DNA from: Akkermansia sp.
GTDB lineage: Bacteria > Verrucomicrobiota > Verrucomicrobiia > Verrucomicrobiales > Akkermansiaceae
NCBI GenBank assembly: GCA_017399165.1
Contig: JAFQEF010000022.1
Location: 47,316 to 111,315 of the forward strand
Reading direction: 5' to 3'
DNA length: 64,000 bases
Positions within the stretch are counted from its first letter, which is position 1. The number at the start of each line of letters is the position of its first letter. The translations under genes were made by a program, and so were the position numbers. Of this stretch, positions 47,790 through 56,543 are shown piece after piece. The notes under the pieces were generated by a model. The model was not told the DNA's origin, did no database searches, and saw only the letters and a program-made list of their open reading frames with translations.

Positions 47790-48989
47790 ATGGCTAAACT
47801 GACTGTACGCGACCTCGACGTTGCCGGTAAGGAAGTCCTCATGCGCGTGGACTTCAATGTTCCCATGAAGGATGGCGTAATCACCAACGATGCCCGTATC
47901 GTTGCTGCCCTGCCCACCATCAAGTACCTGCTTGAGAATGGTGCCCGCCTTGTCCTTTGCTCTCACCTGGGCCGCCCCGAGGGTACGGGCTATCAGGCAG
48001 AGTTCTCTCTGAAAGCCGCTGCCGAGTGCTTGTCCGGTCACTTGGGCAAGCCCGTGGTATTCGTTCCCGAGACCATCGGTGAGGCTGCTACAGCTGCTCG
48101 CGCTGCCTTGCAGGACGGCGATGTCATGCTGCTGGACAATGTTCGCTTCGATAAGAAAGAGAAGAAGAACGACCCCGAGTTTGCCAAGGCTCTGCTCGGC
48201 AATGCTAAGCTGTATGTGAACGATGCTTTCGGTTCCGCTCACCGTGCACACGCCTCCACCGAGGGTGTAACTCACTATGCAGAGAAGAGCGCCATGGGCT
48301 TCCTCATCGAGCACGAGCTGGAGTACCTTGAGGGCAAGCTTGAGACCCCCGCCCAGCCCTTCGTCGTTATCATGGGTGGTGCTAAGGTTTCCGACAAGAT
48401 TCAGGTGCTCTCCAAGCTCATGGAGAAGAGCCAGACCTTCATCATTGGCGGTGCTATGGCCAACACCTTCCTGGCTGCTCAGGGCAAGAACGTAGGTAAC
48501 TCCAAGATTGAGGCCGACAAGCTCGACCTTGCCAACGAGATTCTTGCAGACGCTGCTGCCAAGGGCGTTAAGTTCGTGCTGCCTGCCGATACCCGCTATT
48601 CCTTCAAGTTTGAGGAGGGGGCAGAGACCTTCTGCACCGCACCTTGGGCAGAGGGGGCAGAGATTCCTGAAGGTGGCATGGGCATCGACATCGGTGACAA
48701 AGCTATCGAGGAGTTCTGCAACATCATCCGCGGTGCCAAGACCGTGCTGTGGAATGGTCCGCTGGGTGTGTTCGAGCTCGACTCCTTCGCTAAGGGCACC
48801 AAGGCTATTGCAGAGTGCTTGGCAGAGTCCGACTGCATCTCCATTGTGGGTGGCGGTGACTCCGTAACGGCTGCCAAGAAGTTCAAGGTAGCAGACAAGC
48901 TTTCCTTCTGCTCCACCGGTGGTGGTGCATCTCTGGAGCTGCTTGAGGGCAAGATTCTGCCCGGTATCGGCTCCCTGAGCGAGAAGTAA
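47790..48989 (+). CDS. pgk: Phosphoglycerate kinase (399 aa)
   Basis: Glycolytic enzyme making ATP and 3-phosphoglycerate from 1,3-bisphosphoglycerate. Visible blocks are LMRVDFNVPM, LCSHLGRPEG, LLDNVRFDKKEKKNDPEFA, GGAKVSDKIQVL, and the nucleotide-binding GGGDSVTAAKKF. The start was set at ATG 47790 (MAKLTVRDLDV). Codon choice is strongly biased (nearly all ctg/ctc/ctt, gcc/gct, aag), which marks it as highly expressed; this same bias creates a long antisense open frame. It is monocistronic between its promoter and terminator. Confidence 0.96.
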   Translation: MAKLTVRDLDVAGKEVLMRVDFNVPMKDGVITNDARIVAALPTIKYLLENGARLVLCSHLGRPEGTGYQAEFSLKAAAECLSGHLGKPVVFVPETIGEAATAARAALQDGDVMLLDNVRFDKKEKKNDPEFAKALLGNAKLYVNDAFGSAHRAHASTEGVTHYAEKSAMGFLIEHELEYLEGKLETPAQPFVVIMGGAKVSDKIQVLSKLMEKSQTFIIGGAMANTFLAAQGKNVGNSKIEADKLDLANEILADAAAKGVKFVLPADTRYSFKFEEGAETFCTAPWAEGAEIPEGGMGIDIGDKAIEEFCNIIRGAKTVLWNGPLGVFELDSFAKGTKAIAECLAESDCISIVGGGDSVTAAKKFKVADKLSFCSTGGGASLELLEGKILPGIGSLSEK

Positions 48990-49016
48990 TCTCAAAGCTA
49001 TAACATTCAAAATTCG

Positions 49017-49044
49017 GCGGGTTCATCATGAGCCCGCTTTTTTT
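49017..49044 (+). terminator. Rho-independent terminator of pgk
   Basis: gcggg (49017-49021) pairs with cccgc (49033-49037), extended by a weaker pair, then TTTTTTT. Confidence 0.85.
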
Positions 49045-49045
49045 A

Positions 49046-49074
49046 TTGACAGGTCATAACGCTTAGGGCATATT
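49046..49074 (+). promoter_or_regulatory. Promoter of the 403-aa ankyrin gene, short-leader type
   Basis: TTGACA (49046-49051), 17 bases, CATATT (49069-49074), then 9 bases to ATG 49084. It starts immediately after the pgk terminator. Confidence 0.6.
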
Positions 49075-49083
49075 AATACAGTA

Positions 49084-50295
49084 ATGAAACTGCTCCCCGT
49101 TTTTACAGCCTTTACCTTAGCGAGTCAACTTGTCCTTGCCGACACAGGTGAAACATATAGCATGCCCACAGAACTGAACGGCAAGAAATTGCATTTCAGC
49201 TATTCTCCTGCATCCAAAATGACGCCACTGCTGATTGATTTGGGAAAAGACAGCAAAGCTGTGAACGGCAGTTACACTGCCGAAGGAGAGCGTGGCTCAT
49301 ACACCCTCAACTACAAAGCGGATAAAAAGGCCAAAAAGGCAAAACTTTTTGTCAAGGGAAAGAAAGACACCGGAACCATCGATTTAAAGTTTGAGGGGAA
49401 CGCCGTTGGTACCGCCCACATGAAATGGAATAAAATTGACTACTACCACCTCAACTTCCGCATACTGGATTCAACTGCCACCCACAAAACTTTGCAGCGG
49501 ATGGATGACCCGGTTGGCGATGTTGTGCCGAGAACGCTTGCAGGCAAAAAAGTAGTAATTGATTTTAAGGGGGCTATAGAAAAGCATTTTTCACGGGAAA
49601 ATGAGAACCCGACATGGCAGCCATGCGGGGCCACCCCGTTTGTCATACAATTCCCGACATCGGGAGATTCGTTTCGGATCCCCACCGGTATAGAGCTCGG
49701 GAATCTTCCACCGGAGATATACTCCGACTATGCTGTCAGTTATGAGCTTATCGGCACAGCCGCCTGCATCGAGATTCGGGGGCCGGTTATCTTTATCATA
49801 GAGTTGGACTTTGCCAACTCTGAATCCGGGATTGCTCATGTAGAAGCCAATTTTCGTGAGGGGGATGGCTGGGAGGCAAAAGGGGCCGTCTTTTCCATAA
49901 TACCGTCAAACGCGCAAACGGGAGATGTCGAATTGCCGGACTTGACGCCCCCCGCAGAAGATGATACCGTGCTTGAGAATTTAATTGATGAGTTATCCCG
50001 CCGTCAGTACACAACGGCTGTGGAGAAACTATACCAACGCCGTGTATTGTCTGCTTTGCAATCCATTCGTGATGGCGCGGATGTCAACATGATAATACCG
50101 AACGCCAACGGCACCACAGCCTTGCATAACGCCTGCGGGTTGAGCTATACAGAAATCGTATGTTGGCTTATCGAGCACGGTGCAGACCTTGATGTTAAAA
50201 CATCCAAAGGAGCCACCGTCGATGACTGTGTTGGGGGTGCCAATGCTAAATCCATTCGAATGCTCCTGAAAAAAGCACGCAGCAAAAAGAAATAA
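49084..50295 (+). CDS. Exported protein with C-terminal ankyrin repeats (403 aa)
   Basis: The signal peptide is MKLLPVFTAFTLASQLVLA. Residues about 25-290 are beta-rich (FSYSPASKMTPLLIDLG, GKKVVIDFKGAI, FIIELDFANSESGIAHVEA) with no family that I recognise. The last 90 residues carry two to three ankyrin repeats (TTALHNACGLSYTEIVCWLIEHGADLDV, first part quoted) and a Lys/Arg-rich end (KKARSKKK). It has its own promoter; the PP2C gene downstream also has one, so it is probably monocistronic. Confidence 0.8.
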   Translation: MKLLPVFTAFTLASQLVLADTGETYSMPTELNGKKLHFSYSPASKMTPLLIDLGKDSKAVNGSYTAEGERGSYTLNYKADKKAKKAKLFVKGKKDTGTIDLKFEGNAVGTAHMKWNKIDYYHLNFRILDSTATHKTLQRMDDPVGDVVPRTLAGKKVVIDFKGAIEKHFSRENENPTWQPCGATPFVIQFPTSGDSFRIPTGIELGNLPPEIYSDYAVSYELIGTAACIEIRGPVIFIIELDFANSESGIAHVEANFREGDGWEAKGAVFSIIPSNAQTGDVELPDLTPPAEDDTVLENLIDELSRRQYTTAVEKLYQRRVLSALQSIRDGADVNMIIPNANGTTALHNACGLSYTEIVCWLIEHGADLDVKTSKGATVDDCVGGANAKSIRMLLKKARSKKK

Positions 50296-50311
50296 ATCTG
50301 CATAAAAAAGC

Positions 50312-50339
50312 TTGAAATTCGTCTATAACAAGGTATAAA
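50312..50339 (+). promoter_or_regulatory. Promoter of the PAS-PP2C gene, short-leader type
   Basis: TTGAAA (50312-50317), 16 bases, TATAAA (50334-50339), then 9 bases to ATG 50349. Confidence 0.6.
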
Positions 50340-50348
50340 TATATACTA

Positions 50349-51995
50349 ATGAGTCGTCGCACCGATAGCAACAATGCAGGTAAAACCGTTCCGGGGGTAT
50401 TCAACTGGAAAATGGTTCGTAAAGCGTTAAGGGCGGCGGAAGAAGGAGTTTACTGTTGGAATATTGAAAGTGGAGAAATCTTTTATACGGAGCAATGCTT
50501 GCGTATGATGGGACTCCCCTTTGATGAATGGGCTCCTAACATCTTCACCGACCCCGAGCACACCATTCACGAGGACGACAGACAATTCTTCATCAATGAG
50601 GTGCAAAAGTACTTGGGTCGCCCTACCACGGCACCGCTGCGTATAGAGGTTCGCTTGCTCAACCTGCGTTCTCGCGGTTGGCGTTGGGTACGTGTTAACG
50701 GCTTGTTGGAGCGTGATAAGAATAAGAAAAACATACAGCTTGTCGGTGTATGGGTAGATATTACGCGCCGTAAGATGGCGGATATGCACGCCATGGAGGA
50801 CCGCGACTTGTTCCGCAACCTCATCAACTTTTTGCCGGACAACATCTACTACAAAAACCGAGAGTCTCGCTTTGTGATGGCAAATGAGGCCACGGCTCGC
50901 AAGATGGGGGTACCCACACCTTCCGACCTGATCGGCTGCAAGGATACACACTTTTTTGCAGACGATACCACCTTAGTAGCCAGAGAAGAAGAGCTGGAGA
51001 TAATGCGTACGGGGGTTCCTATTACCAACCGTGTTCACCGAGAGAGCTGGAAAGATGGTGAAAACTCCTGGTGCAAGCTTTCTAAGTTTCCCTGGTACGA
51101 CTCTGCCGGTAATGTAAAAGGTATTGTCGGCATTTCCTCAGACGTTACTGAGCTGGTGGAAACCCAGCAACGGTACCGCCGTATGGCAGAACAGCTGGAT
51201 GAACGCAACCGCGCACTGGAAAAAGAAATAAGCCTTGCTCGAGAAATTCAGCACGCACTGCAACCTCTGCGCATTCCCGACCGCGTATGGACCGTGGCAG
51301 AGGAAGGCAAAAAACGTCTAGCGAGATTCCACCATGTATACATGCCCTGCACCGGGGTTGCGGGCGATTGCTTTGCCGTGTTTCCGGTGAGGGAATCCGG
51401 TGTAGGCATGCTGATATGTGATGTAATGGGGCACGGCGTGCGCGCTGCCCTTATTGCCTCCATGCTGCGTGGGTTAATGGAACAAGTTGCCACCTTGGCA
51501 GACACCCCCGGCTTGCTGCTTTCATCTCTTAATCGACAGCTTTTCCGTATTTTCAGCCAAGCCAACATCACCATGTTTGCCTCGGCATGCTATGTGTATT
51601 TGGATTTGGATAAACGGCGCCTCACCTTATCCGCTGCAGGGCACCCTGCCCCCATTGTGTTGGCTGCGGATGGCCGAGCCATGTTGCCGCCCATACCTCG
51701 ATCCCCCGCGCTGGGGTTGTTAGACTCTGCCCTGTACCGAGAAAGTGAGATTGCGCTCGAGCCCGGCATGAAGCTCATGCTTTATACGGATGGCCTCTAT
51801 GAAGCCAGTAACCCACAGGGGGAAGAAATGGGCGTGCAGCGTGTCATCTCCTTCCTACAAGAGCATTCCCCGCAAAATATTAAGGAAATGATTGACATCT
51901 CCCTGGCCGGCATGCACCGCTTCACCCAGTCCACCCGTCAGGATGATGATATTTGCCTTCTGGGGGTTGAATTCATCGAAGAAAGCCTCCATTGA
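50349..51995 (+). CDS. PAS-PAS-PP2C (RsbU/SpoIIE-type) sensory phosphatase (548 aa)
   Basis: Two PAS domains: about residues 25-140 (PAS with PAC, ending VGVWVDITRRK) and about 155-265 (ending GIVGISSDVTELV). A coiled coil follows (MAEQLDERNRALEKEISLAR), then a SpoIIE/PP2C phosphatase domain with AGDCFAVF, CDVMGHGVRAALI, MLYTDGLYE and QDDDICLL as metal-binding blocks. Such proteins dephosphorylate an anti-sigma antagonist in partner-switching pathways. No membrane segment, so it senses cytoplasmic signals. No anti-sigma or STAS gene is nearby, so its partner is unknown. Confidence 0.9.
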   Translation: MSRRTDSNNAGKTVPGVFNWKMVRKALRAAEEGVYCWNIESGEIFYTEQCLRMMGLPFDEWAPNIFTDPEHTIHEDDRQFFINEVQKYLGRPTTAPLRIEVRLLNLRSRGWRWVRVNGLLERDKNKKNIQLVGVWVDITRRKMADMHAMEDRDLFRNLINFLPDNIYYKNRESRFVMANEATARKMGVPTPSDLIGCKDTHFFADDTTLVAREEELEIMRTGVPITNRVHRESWKDGENSWCKLSKFPWYDSAGNVKGIVGISSDVTELVETQQRYRRMAEQLDERNRALEKEISLAREIQHALQPLRIPDRVWTVAEEGKKRLARFHHVYMPCTGVAGDCFAVFPVRESGVGMLICDVMGHGVRAALIASMLRGLMEQVATLADTPGLLLSSLNRQLFRIFSQANITMFASACYVYLDLDKRRLTLSAAGHPAPIVLAADGRAMLPPIPRSPALGLLDSALYRESEIALEPGMKLMLYTDGLYEASNPQGEEMGVQRVISFLQEHSPQNIKEMIDISLAGMHRFTQSTRQDDDICLLGVEFIEESLH

Positions 51996-52118
51996 GGTGT
52001 CTCTACTCAAAAAATTATCACTTTTTTCAAACGATACCGCAAAAAAAGATTGCATTCATGAGGGTTTCGCGGTAGTCTAAAGACACTTAAAGAAAAATCT
52101 TTTACCAAGATAATATAT

Positions 52119-53582
52119 ATGGAAGACAGCAACCAGGGGGGCGATACGCCCTTTGACCTTACCGAGCTGACCGGTTTCCAATTTGGCCCCGCTTGGGCTA
52201 AACCGGGAACTGATACTGCATCCTCTCTCCCCAAAATGCAATCCTTTGACCGCGCAGAGCGCCGTGGTGGCCCCCGTCGCCCCTCCGGTGACCGCGACCG
52301 CCGAGGACCGCGTGCTGAGGGAGCCTCTGATAACCGCCGCTCATTCCGCAAGGATGGTCCGCGCCGAGATCGTCGCGACAACCGCGAGGAGCGGCCGCGC
52401 CGTGAGCTGCCCGCCCCGGCAGAGGGATATCGTGTAGAGTTGCGTCCCGCCAATGCTATCTTGGAGATTTTCAGCAAGGAAATCCAAAAACAAAAGAGAG
52501 CCCTCTCCCTGCTTGATTTAGCCAGAATCGTCATGGCCGGCAAAGATCGCTATGATTTGGTATTCATGAAGCTGGAGAACGGCGGCATGCTGGTACACTC
52601 CACCAAGGCAGACAACGCCTGCTGGCTGACAGAGGCGGAGGCCGTTGCCTATCTTTGGAACGCACCCTGGTTCTCTGAGCTGTATGCAGCAGAAGAGATT
52701 GAGGTAGAAGCCCCCAAAGGCAACTTTACCGCCATAGCCGTTTGCAGTATGGGTGGAGAAGTTATCGGTCCTGTCAACTGGCACGGTTATCAGGCAGCCT
52801 TGATGAGCCTGTACCGTACCAAGTATGCCAATATGCCCTTGGATGCTTTCAAGAACAAGGTCACCCTCAATAAGGATGAGGAGGCCGTGCAGGCTTGGCT
52901 TGCCTCTGCCGGTAAAAAGACTGTGTGGAAACCCACACGAGAGGACGCCTCTGATACCGTGTTGGAGGACTCCAAGGCTGTGGAGGCAGACTTTGTTGCC
53001 AACCACTACAATCAAGTGTATGAGGTGGTGGACAAAGTGTTCATCAACGGAGCTACCCCCCGCAAGGTGCTTTCCCCCGGTTTGGCTGCTCACGTGGCTA
53101 CCCTGTCGGACCGCACACGACGCTCCCCGCAAATGCTTATCCCCAACCTTTGCCACGGTCTTGCCCGCCACCACATGCCCATTTACAAGTGGCAGGGTAA
53201 CCATTACACCGGCCCCAGCAGAGTCAAGATGATTCCGGAGGGCACCGTATTGGCAGACCGTATGATGGCTATCGTAAACTGGAGTAAAGAACACTCCGGC
53301 GAGAAGGTGGAGGCCATGTTTGCAGAGCTTTCCGGTGTGCCTGTGGGCACGGATGAAGAAAGCAAGAAGGCGGCATCCGATGCTTATGCACCCTTTGCTG
53401 CGGATATGATATGGCTGTTGGAGCAAGGCTTTATTGTTGTCACCAATGATAATGCCATTTGGTACCCCAAAGGTACCGCCGCCCCTGCCCCTACTAAACT
53501 TGAGCCCCGTAAGCGTTCCGCTAAGCCTAAAAAGGTGAAGAAAGCAGCCCCCAAGGCAGAGGCATCTTCCTCTCAAGCGTAA
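52119..53582 (+). CDS. Conserved protein with an RG/RD-rich disordered N-terminal region (487 aa)
   Basis: Residues about 45-105 are very rich in Arg, Asp and Gly (RRGGPRRPSGDRDRRGPR), like RNA-binding RGG/RD tracts. The remaining 380 residues form a compact alpha/beta protein with blocks such as ARIVMAGKDRYDLVF, VICPVNWHG-like NWHGYQAALMSLYR, and SRVKMIPEGTVLADRMMAI; no known domain is recognised. A Lys/Ala-rich tail ends the protein. Codon use is biased to frequent codons, which suggests good expression. A terminator follows. By inference it may bind RNA or ribosomes. Confidence 0.8.
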   Translation: MEDSNQGGDTPFDLTELTGFQFGPAWAKPGTDTASSLPKMQSFDRAERRGGPRRPSGDRDRRGPRAEGASDNRRSFRKDGPRRDRRDNREERPRRELPAPAEGYRVELRPANAILEIFSKEIQKQKRALSLLDLARIVMAGKDRYDLVFMKLENGGMLVHSTKADNACWLTEAEAVAYLWNAPWFSELYAAEEIEVEAPKGNFTAIAVCSMGGEVIGPVNWHGYQAALMSLYRTKYANMPLDAFKNKVTLNKDEEAVQAWLASAGKKTVWKPTREDASDTVLEDSKAVEADFVANHYNQVYEVVDKVFINGATPRKVLSPGLAAHVATLSDRTRRSPQMLIPNLCHGLARHHMPIYKWQGNHYTGPSRVKMIPEGTVLADRMMAIVNWSKEHSGEKVEAMFAELSGVPVGTDEESKKAASDAYAPFAADMIWLLEQGFIVVTNDNAIWYPKGTAAPAPTKLEPRKRSAKPKKVKKAAPKAEASSSQA

Positions 53583-53601
53583 AGCACATTAAAGCTTTTT
53601 C

Positions 53602-53642
53602 CGCGCCCGATTTTCATAGAGAAAGTCGGGCGCGTTCTTTTT
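53602..53642 (+). terminator. Rho-independent terminator after the RG/RD-rich protein gene
   Basis: A 9-bp stem cgcgcccga (53602-53610) / tcgggcgcg (53626-53634) followed by TTCTTTTT. Confidence 0.88.
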
Positions 53643-53670
53643 AAAAGAACGTCATAATGCAACTCTCGCC

Positions 53671-53699
53671 TTGCGCTGTGAGGGGGTATATGGTAGAAA
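53671..53699 (+). promoter_or_regulatory. Promoter of the large ankyrin gene, leaderless type
   Basis: TTGCGC (53671-53676), 17 bases, TAGAAA (53694-53699), then 7 bases to ATG 53707. Confidence 0.5.
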
Positions 53700-53706
53700 T
53701 CCTACT

Positions 53707-55134
53707 ATGAAACCGCGTATTTCAGCCATCATAACATGTGCTGCACTGCTGTTGGCCGCAGTGCCCTCTTATGCCCGGCAACTCACCGCCCCGGAGATAT
53801 CTCCGCTGATGGAAATGATGCAAAAGGGTACTCCTACCGAGTTAAAAACGCAAATTGCAGATGGGTTTGATGTGAACAAATGCGATGCCGACGGCAACTC
53901 TCCGTTGCTTTTGGCCGCAGTCAATCGCCGTTCGGACTTAATGTATATCTTGCTGGAGAACGGGGCCGACCCTAACTTTGTCAAGGAACCGGGGGTAACG
54001 GCCTTGGGCATTGCCTGCATGTTTGATGACTGGTCTATGATAGATTTACTCATCACCCATGGAGCAGATGTCAACTATTGTGCCCCTAACGGGGAGAGTA
54101 CGCTCTCCATGGCATGTGCACAAGGTGCCGTTAATGCAGTGCAAATGTTGCTTGCAGGCAAAGCAAAAACAGACGTACGAGATGCCGCAGGCATAACCCC
54201 GCTGTTACATGCAGTAATGCATAATACGGAAAACAGTCTTTCTATAGCACGAATGCTGTTAGAGAAAGGGGCAAATGTCAATTTCGGCATGCCTAACGGC
54301 TTTACCCCGCTGATGGGAGCCGTGCAAATGAACGACATGGATATTGCTCTGCTTTTGTTGGAGCACGGTGCAGATGTCAATGCTCTCCAAACCGCGGGCC
54401 CCTCCGCGCTCTCCATCGCTGTAGCTCTCGGCCACGCAGAAATGGCAGGACTGCTGCTCGCCAACAAGGCTGATATTTCCGTAGGTATCAATGCCCAAAC
54501 CTCTTTAATTGCATATGCCTCTATGTTGGCACGTGCGGATGTAATGGCAGAACTGCTTAAACACGGAGCAAATGCCAACACCAGAGACGCTCGCAGTAAC
54601 GCCACGCCGCTTCATGTAACAGCAACGGGTAATGCGCTAATCATCGACTCCATCAAACTAATGGGTGCTGCCTCATTACTGCCCACCCACGAAAGTAAGA
54701 TGGATGCCGCCATGGCCTGCAAGGTGCTTATAGAGAACGGGGCGGAGGTCAATGCTGTAGATAACGACGGAACCACCCCCGCTATGATTGCCGCGATGGA
54801 TGGCTCCCCCGATACCCTCAAGGTGCTCATTGACCATGGCGCCAACCTGAATATGGCTGATGCAGCCGGGCGCACTCCCCTCATTTTGGCCGTATTGAGT
54901 CCTGAGGAAAAGGCTGCCATCTCACTTACACGCGTCACCCCTGCTGTTGCAGAACAGGTTAAACCGCAAGTAACAGCATCTATGACCGAATACCCGGATG
55001 TTATCAATACCGTGAAGTTGTTGCTCCAAGCCGGAGTTGATATTACAGCTAAGGATAAATCCGGCAAAACAGCGCGTGATTACGCCACGGATCCGGAGGT
55101 TATTCGCCTGCTGGATGAAGCCGCAGCTAAGTAA
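53707..55134 (+). CDS. Exported ankyrin-repeat protein (475 aa)
   Basis: The start was set at ATG 53707, giving the signal peptide MKPRISAIITCAALLLAAVPSYA. The mature protein is about ten to eleven ankyrin repeats, for example GNSPLLLAAVNRRSDLMYIL, NGFTPLMGAVQMNDMDIALL and GTTPAMIAAMDGSPDTLKVL, ending in a KSGKTARDYATDPEV cap. There is no catalytic domain, so it is probably a periplasmic protein-binding scaffold. Its stop overlaps the start of the AlkD-like gene (TAATG), so the two proteins are made from one transcript, although they should act in different compartments. Confidence 0.88.
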   Translation: MKPRISAIITCAALLLAAVPSYARQLTAPEISPLMEMMQKGTPTELKTQIADGFDVNKCDADGNSPLLLAAVNRRSDLMYILLENGADPNFVKEPGVTALGIACMFDDWSMIDLLITHGADVNYCAPNGESTLSMACAQGAVNAVQMLLAGKAKTDVRDAAGITPLLHAVMHNTENSLSIARMLLEKGANVNFGMPNGFTPLMGAVQMNDMDIALLLLEHGADVNALQTAGPSALSIAVALGHAEMAGLLLANKADISVGINAQTSLIAYASMLARADVMAELLKHGANANTRDARSNATPLHVTATGNALIIDSIKLMGAASLLPTHESKMDAAMACKVLIENGAEVNAVDNDGTTPAMIAAMDGSPDTLKVLIDHGANLNMADAAGRTPLILAVLSPEEKAAISLTRVTPAVAEQVKPQVTASMTEYPDVINTVKLLLQAGVDITAKDKSGKTARDYATDPEVIRLLDEAAAK

Positions 55135-55805
55135 TGACCATTACTGAACTCAGAGAACGCCTGGAAGCCTTGGCAGAGCCACGCTTTCAGGCGTTCGCTG
55201 CATCCCTGATACCGGATGTGCAAAATCTGCTGGGGGTTCGCTTGCCACTCTTGCGTAAATTGGCAAAAGAAATAGCCTGCCACCACAGGGAGCTTATTTT
55301 TAATGAACCCACGCCCCCTCAAAGTATGGAGGAGTGCCTGCTGCGCGGTATGCTCCCCGGCTATGCGGATAAATCAGTAAGCTGTGAGCAACGCTTAGCG
55401 GAGATTGCACAGTTTGTTCCATTCATTACCAATTGGAGTATATGCGACTCCTGCTGTGCCACGTATAAGTTTACTAGAGAGAACAGACCCGTGGTTTGGG
55501 CATTTTTGCAGTCATATCTGCAATCCGCTCAAGAATACGAGGCCAGGTTTGGTTTAGTCATGTTGCTGAATCACTTTATTCAAGATATTAATTGGGTAGA
55601 GAAGATTATTGCGCTGCTCCCGCAACTACCCTGCAAAGGCTATTATGCCGAAATGGCAGCTGCTTGGTTGTTGAGTGAAATAAACTTCAAACAACCTAAA
55701 CTTGTAAGCCGCTTATTATTAGAAGATTCTGCATTAAATTCAACAATTCGAATGCGAACGCTCAGAAAAATACGAGAATCGCAGAAAAAAGTCATACGAG
55801 CTTGA
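55134..55805 (+). CDS. AlkD-like DNA alkylation repair protein (223 aa)
   Basis: HEAT-repeat DNA glycosylase fold. The block FITNWSICDSCC matches the AlkD region containing the conserved Trp and catalytic Asp of NW..CD, and AAAWLLSE supplies the second conserved Trp. Such enzymes excise 3-methyladenine and 7-methylguanine without flipping the base. The length is typical. It starts within the stop codon of the ankyrin gene. The last part of the gene contains the -35 box of the next promoter. Confidence 0.85.
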   Translation: MTITELRERLEALAEPRFQAFAASLIPDVQNLLGVRLPLLRKLAKEIACHHRELIFNEPTPPQSMEECLLRGMLPGYADKSVSCEQRLAEIAQFVPFITNWSICDSCCATYKFTRENRPVVWAFLQSYLQSAQEYEARFGLVMLLNHFIQDINWVEKIIALLPQLPCKGYYAEMAAAWLLSEINFKQPKLVSRLLLEDSALNSTIRMRTLRKIRESQKKVIRA

Positions 55806-55829
55806 CATCGCGCGCGCGTGTGTTATAAT
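55802..55829 (+). promoter_or_regulatory. Consensus promoter of the Bax-inhibitor gene, leaderless type
   Basis: Perfect TTGACA (55802-55807), 16 bases of mainly alternating GC, perfect TATAAT (55824-55829), then only 6 bases to ATG 55836. It is the clearest leaderless-type promoter in the window. Confidence 0.8.
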
Positions 55830-55835
55830 GCGCCC

Positions 55836-56537
55836 ATGGATTATCAACAATACTCACCCCTTACTACTCGCACGGCAGAAGAGATTGCCTATAACGTGCG
55901 AACCTATTTCAACAAGGTATACACTTGGTTAGCCCTTTCCATGCTCGTGTCCGCAGGTTTGGCCATTTATGTGGAGAACGATGTATCGCTGATGTTCAAA
56001 GTAGTGGATAACTACATGGTGCTTGGTTTAGTGACTCTGGGTATCGTTGTTATTATGTGCCTTGCAGCCAATAAATTGACAAGCGGTGCACTTAAGGTGC
56101 TGATGCTGGTATACTCTGCCTTACAAGGTGCGTTATTCAGCCCCTTGCTGCATGTATACACCAATGAGTCTTTGGGCCTCACCTTTGCCTGCACCGCCGG
56201 CATGTTCGGGTTTATGGCCTTGTATGGTCTTACCACCAAACGTAACCTCAGCGGTTTAGGACGCACGCTGATGATGCTGCTTGTGGGGCTTATCCTTGCC
56301 AGTATCGTCAATATTTTTGTTGGCGGCAGCACCATGAACCTGGTTATCTGCATTGCCGGTATTATCATTTTCTGCCTTTTCACGGCTTATGACTTCCAGC
56401 GACTTCAGCAGGAAGGTGCTTACCTGGATGATGAAGTAGATCGTGAAAAAGGTGCCATTTTGGGTGCGCTCGGTCTTTACATCAACTTCTACAACCTCTT
56501 CCTGTACCTGCTGCGTTTCTTGGGCGACAGAGAGTAA
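55836..56537 (+). CDS. Bax inhibitor-1 / YccA family membrane protein (233 aa)
   Basis: Seven membrane helices typical of the BI-1 family, with a polar N-terminus (YNVRTYFNKVYTWLALSMLVSA) and the family C-terminal block FCLFTAYDFQRLQ followed by ILGALGLYINFYNLFLYLLR. Related bacterial proteins conduct Ca ions in a pH-dependent way or bind FtsH. The start was set at ATG 55836 because the promoter covers the region before it; the frame is open from 55818. It heads a run of five genes. Confidence 0.92.
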   Translation: MDYQQYSPLTTRTAEEIAYNVRTYFNKVYTWLALSMLVSAGLAIYVENDVSLMFKVVDNYMVLGLVTLGIVVIMCLAANKLTSGALKVLMLVYSALQGALFSPLLHVYTNESLGLTFACTAGMFGFMALYGLTTKRNLSGLGRTLMMLLVGLILASIVNIFVGGSTMNLVICIAGIIIFCLFTAYDFQRLQQEGAYLDDEVDREKGAILGALGLYINFYNLFLYLLRFLGDRE

Positions 56538-56543
56538 TTTCAC

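Noticed and set aside
47709..49010. A 433-codon open frame antisense to pgk
   Set aside because: It follows from the narrow codon set of pgk; there is no promoter and no recognisable protein.
52518..53576. A 352-codon open frame antisense to the RG/RD-rich protein gene
   Set aside because: The sense protein is coherent and is followed by a terminator; the antisense product is low-complexity His/Gly-rich sequence without features.
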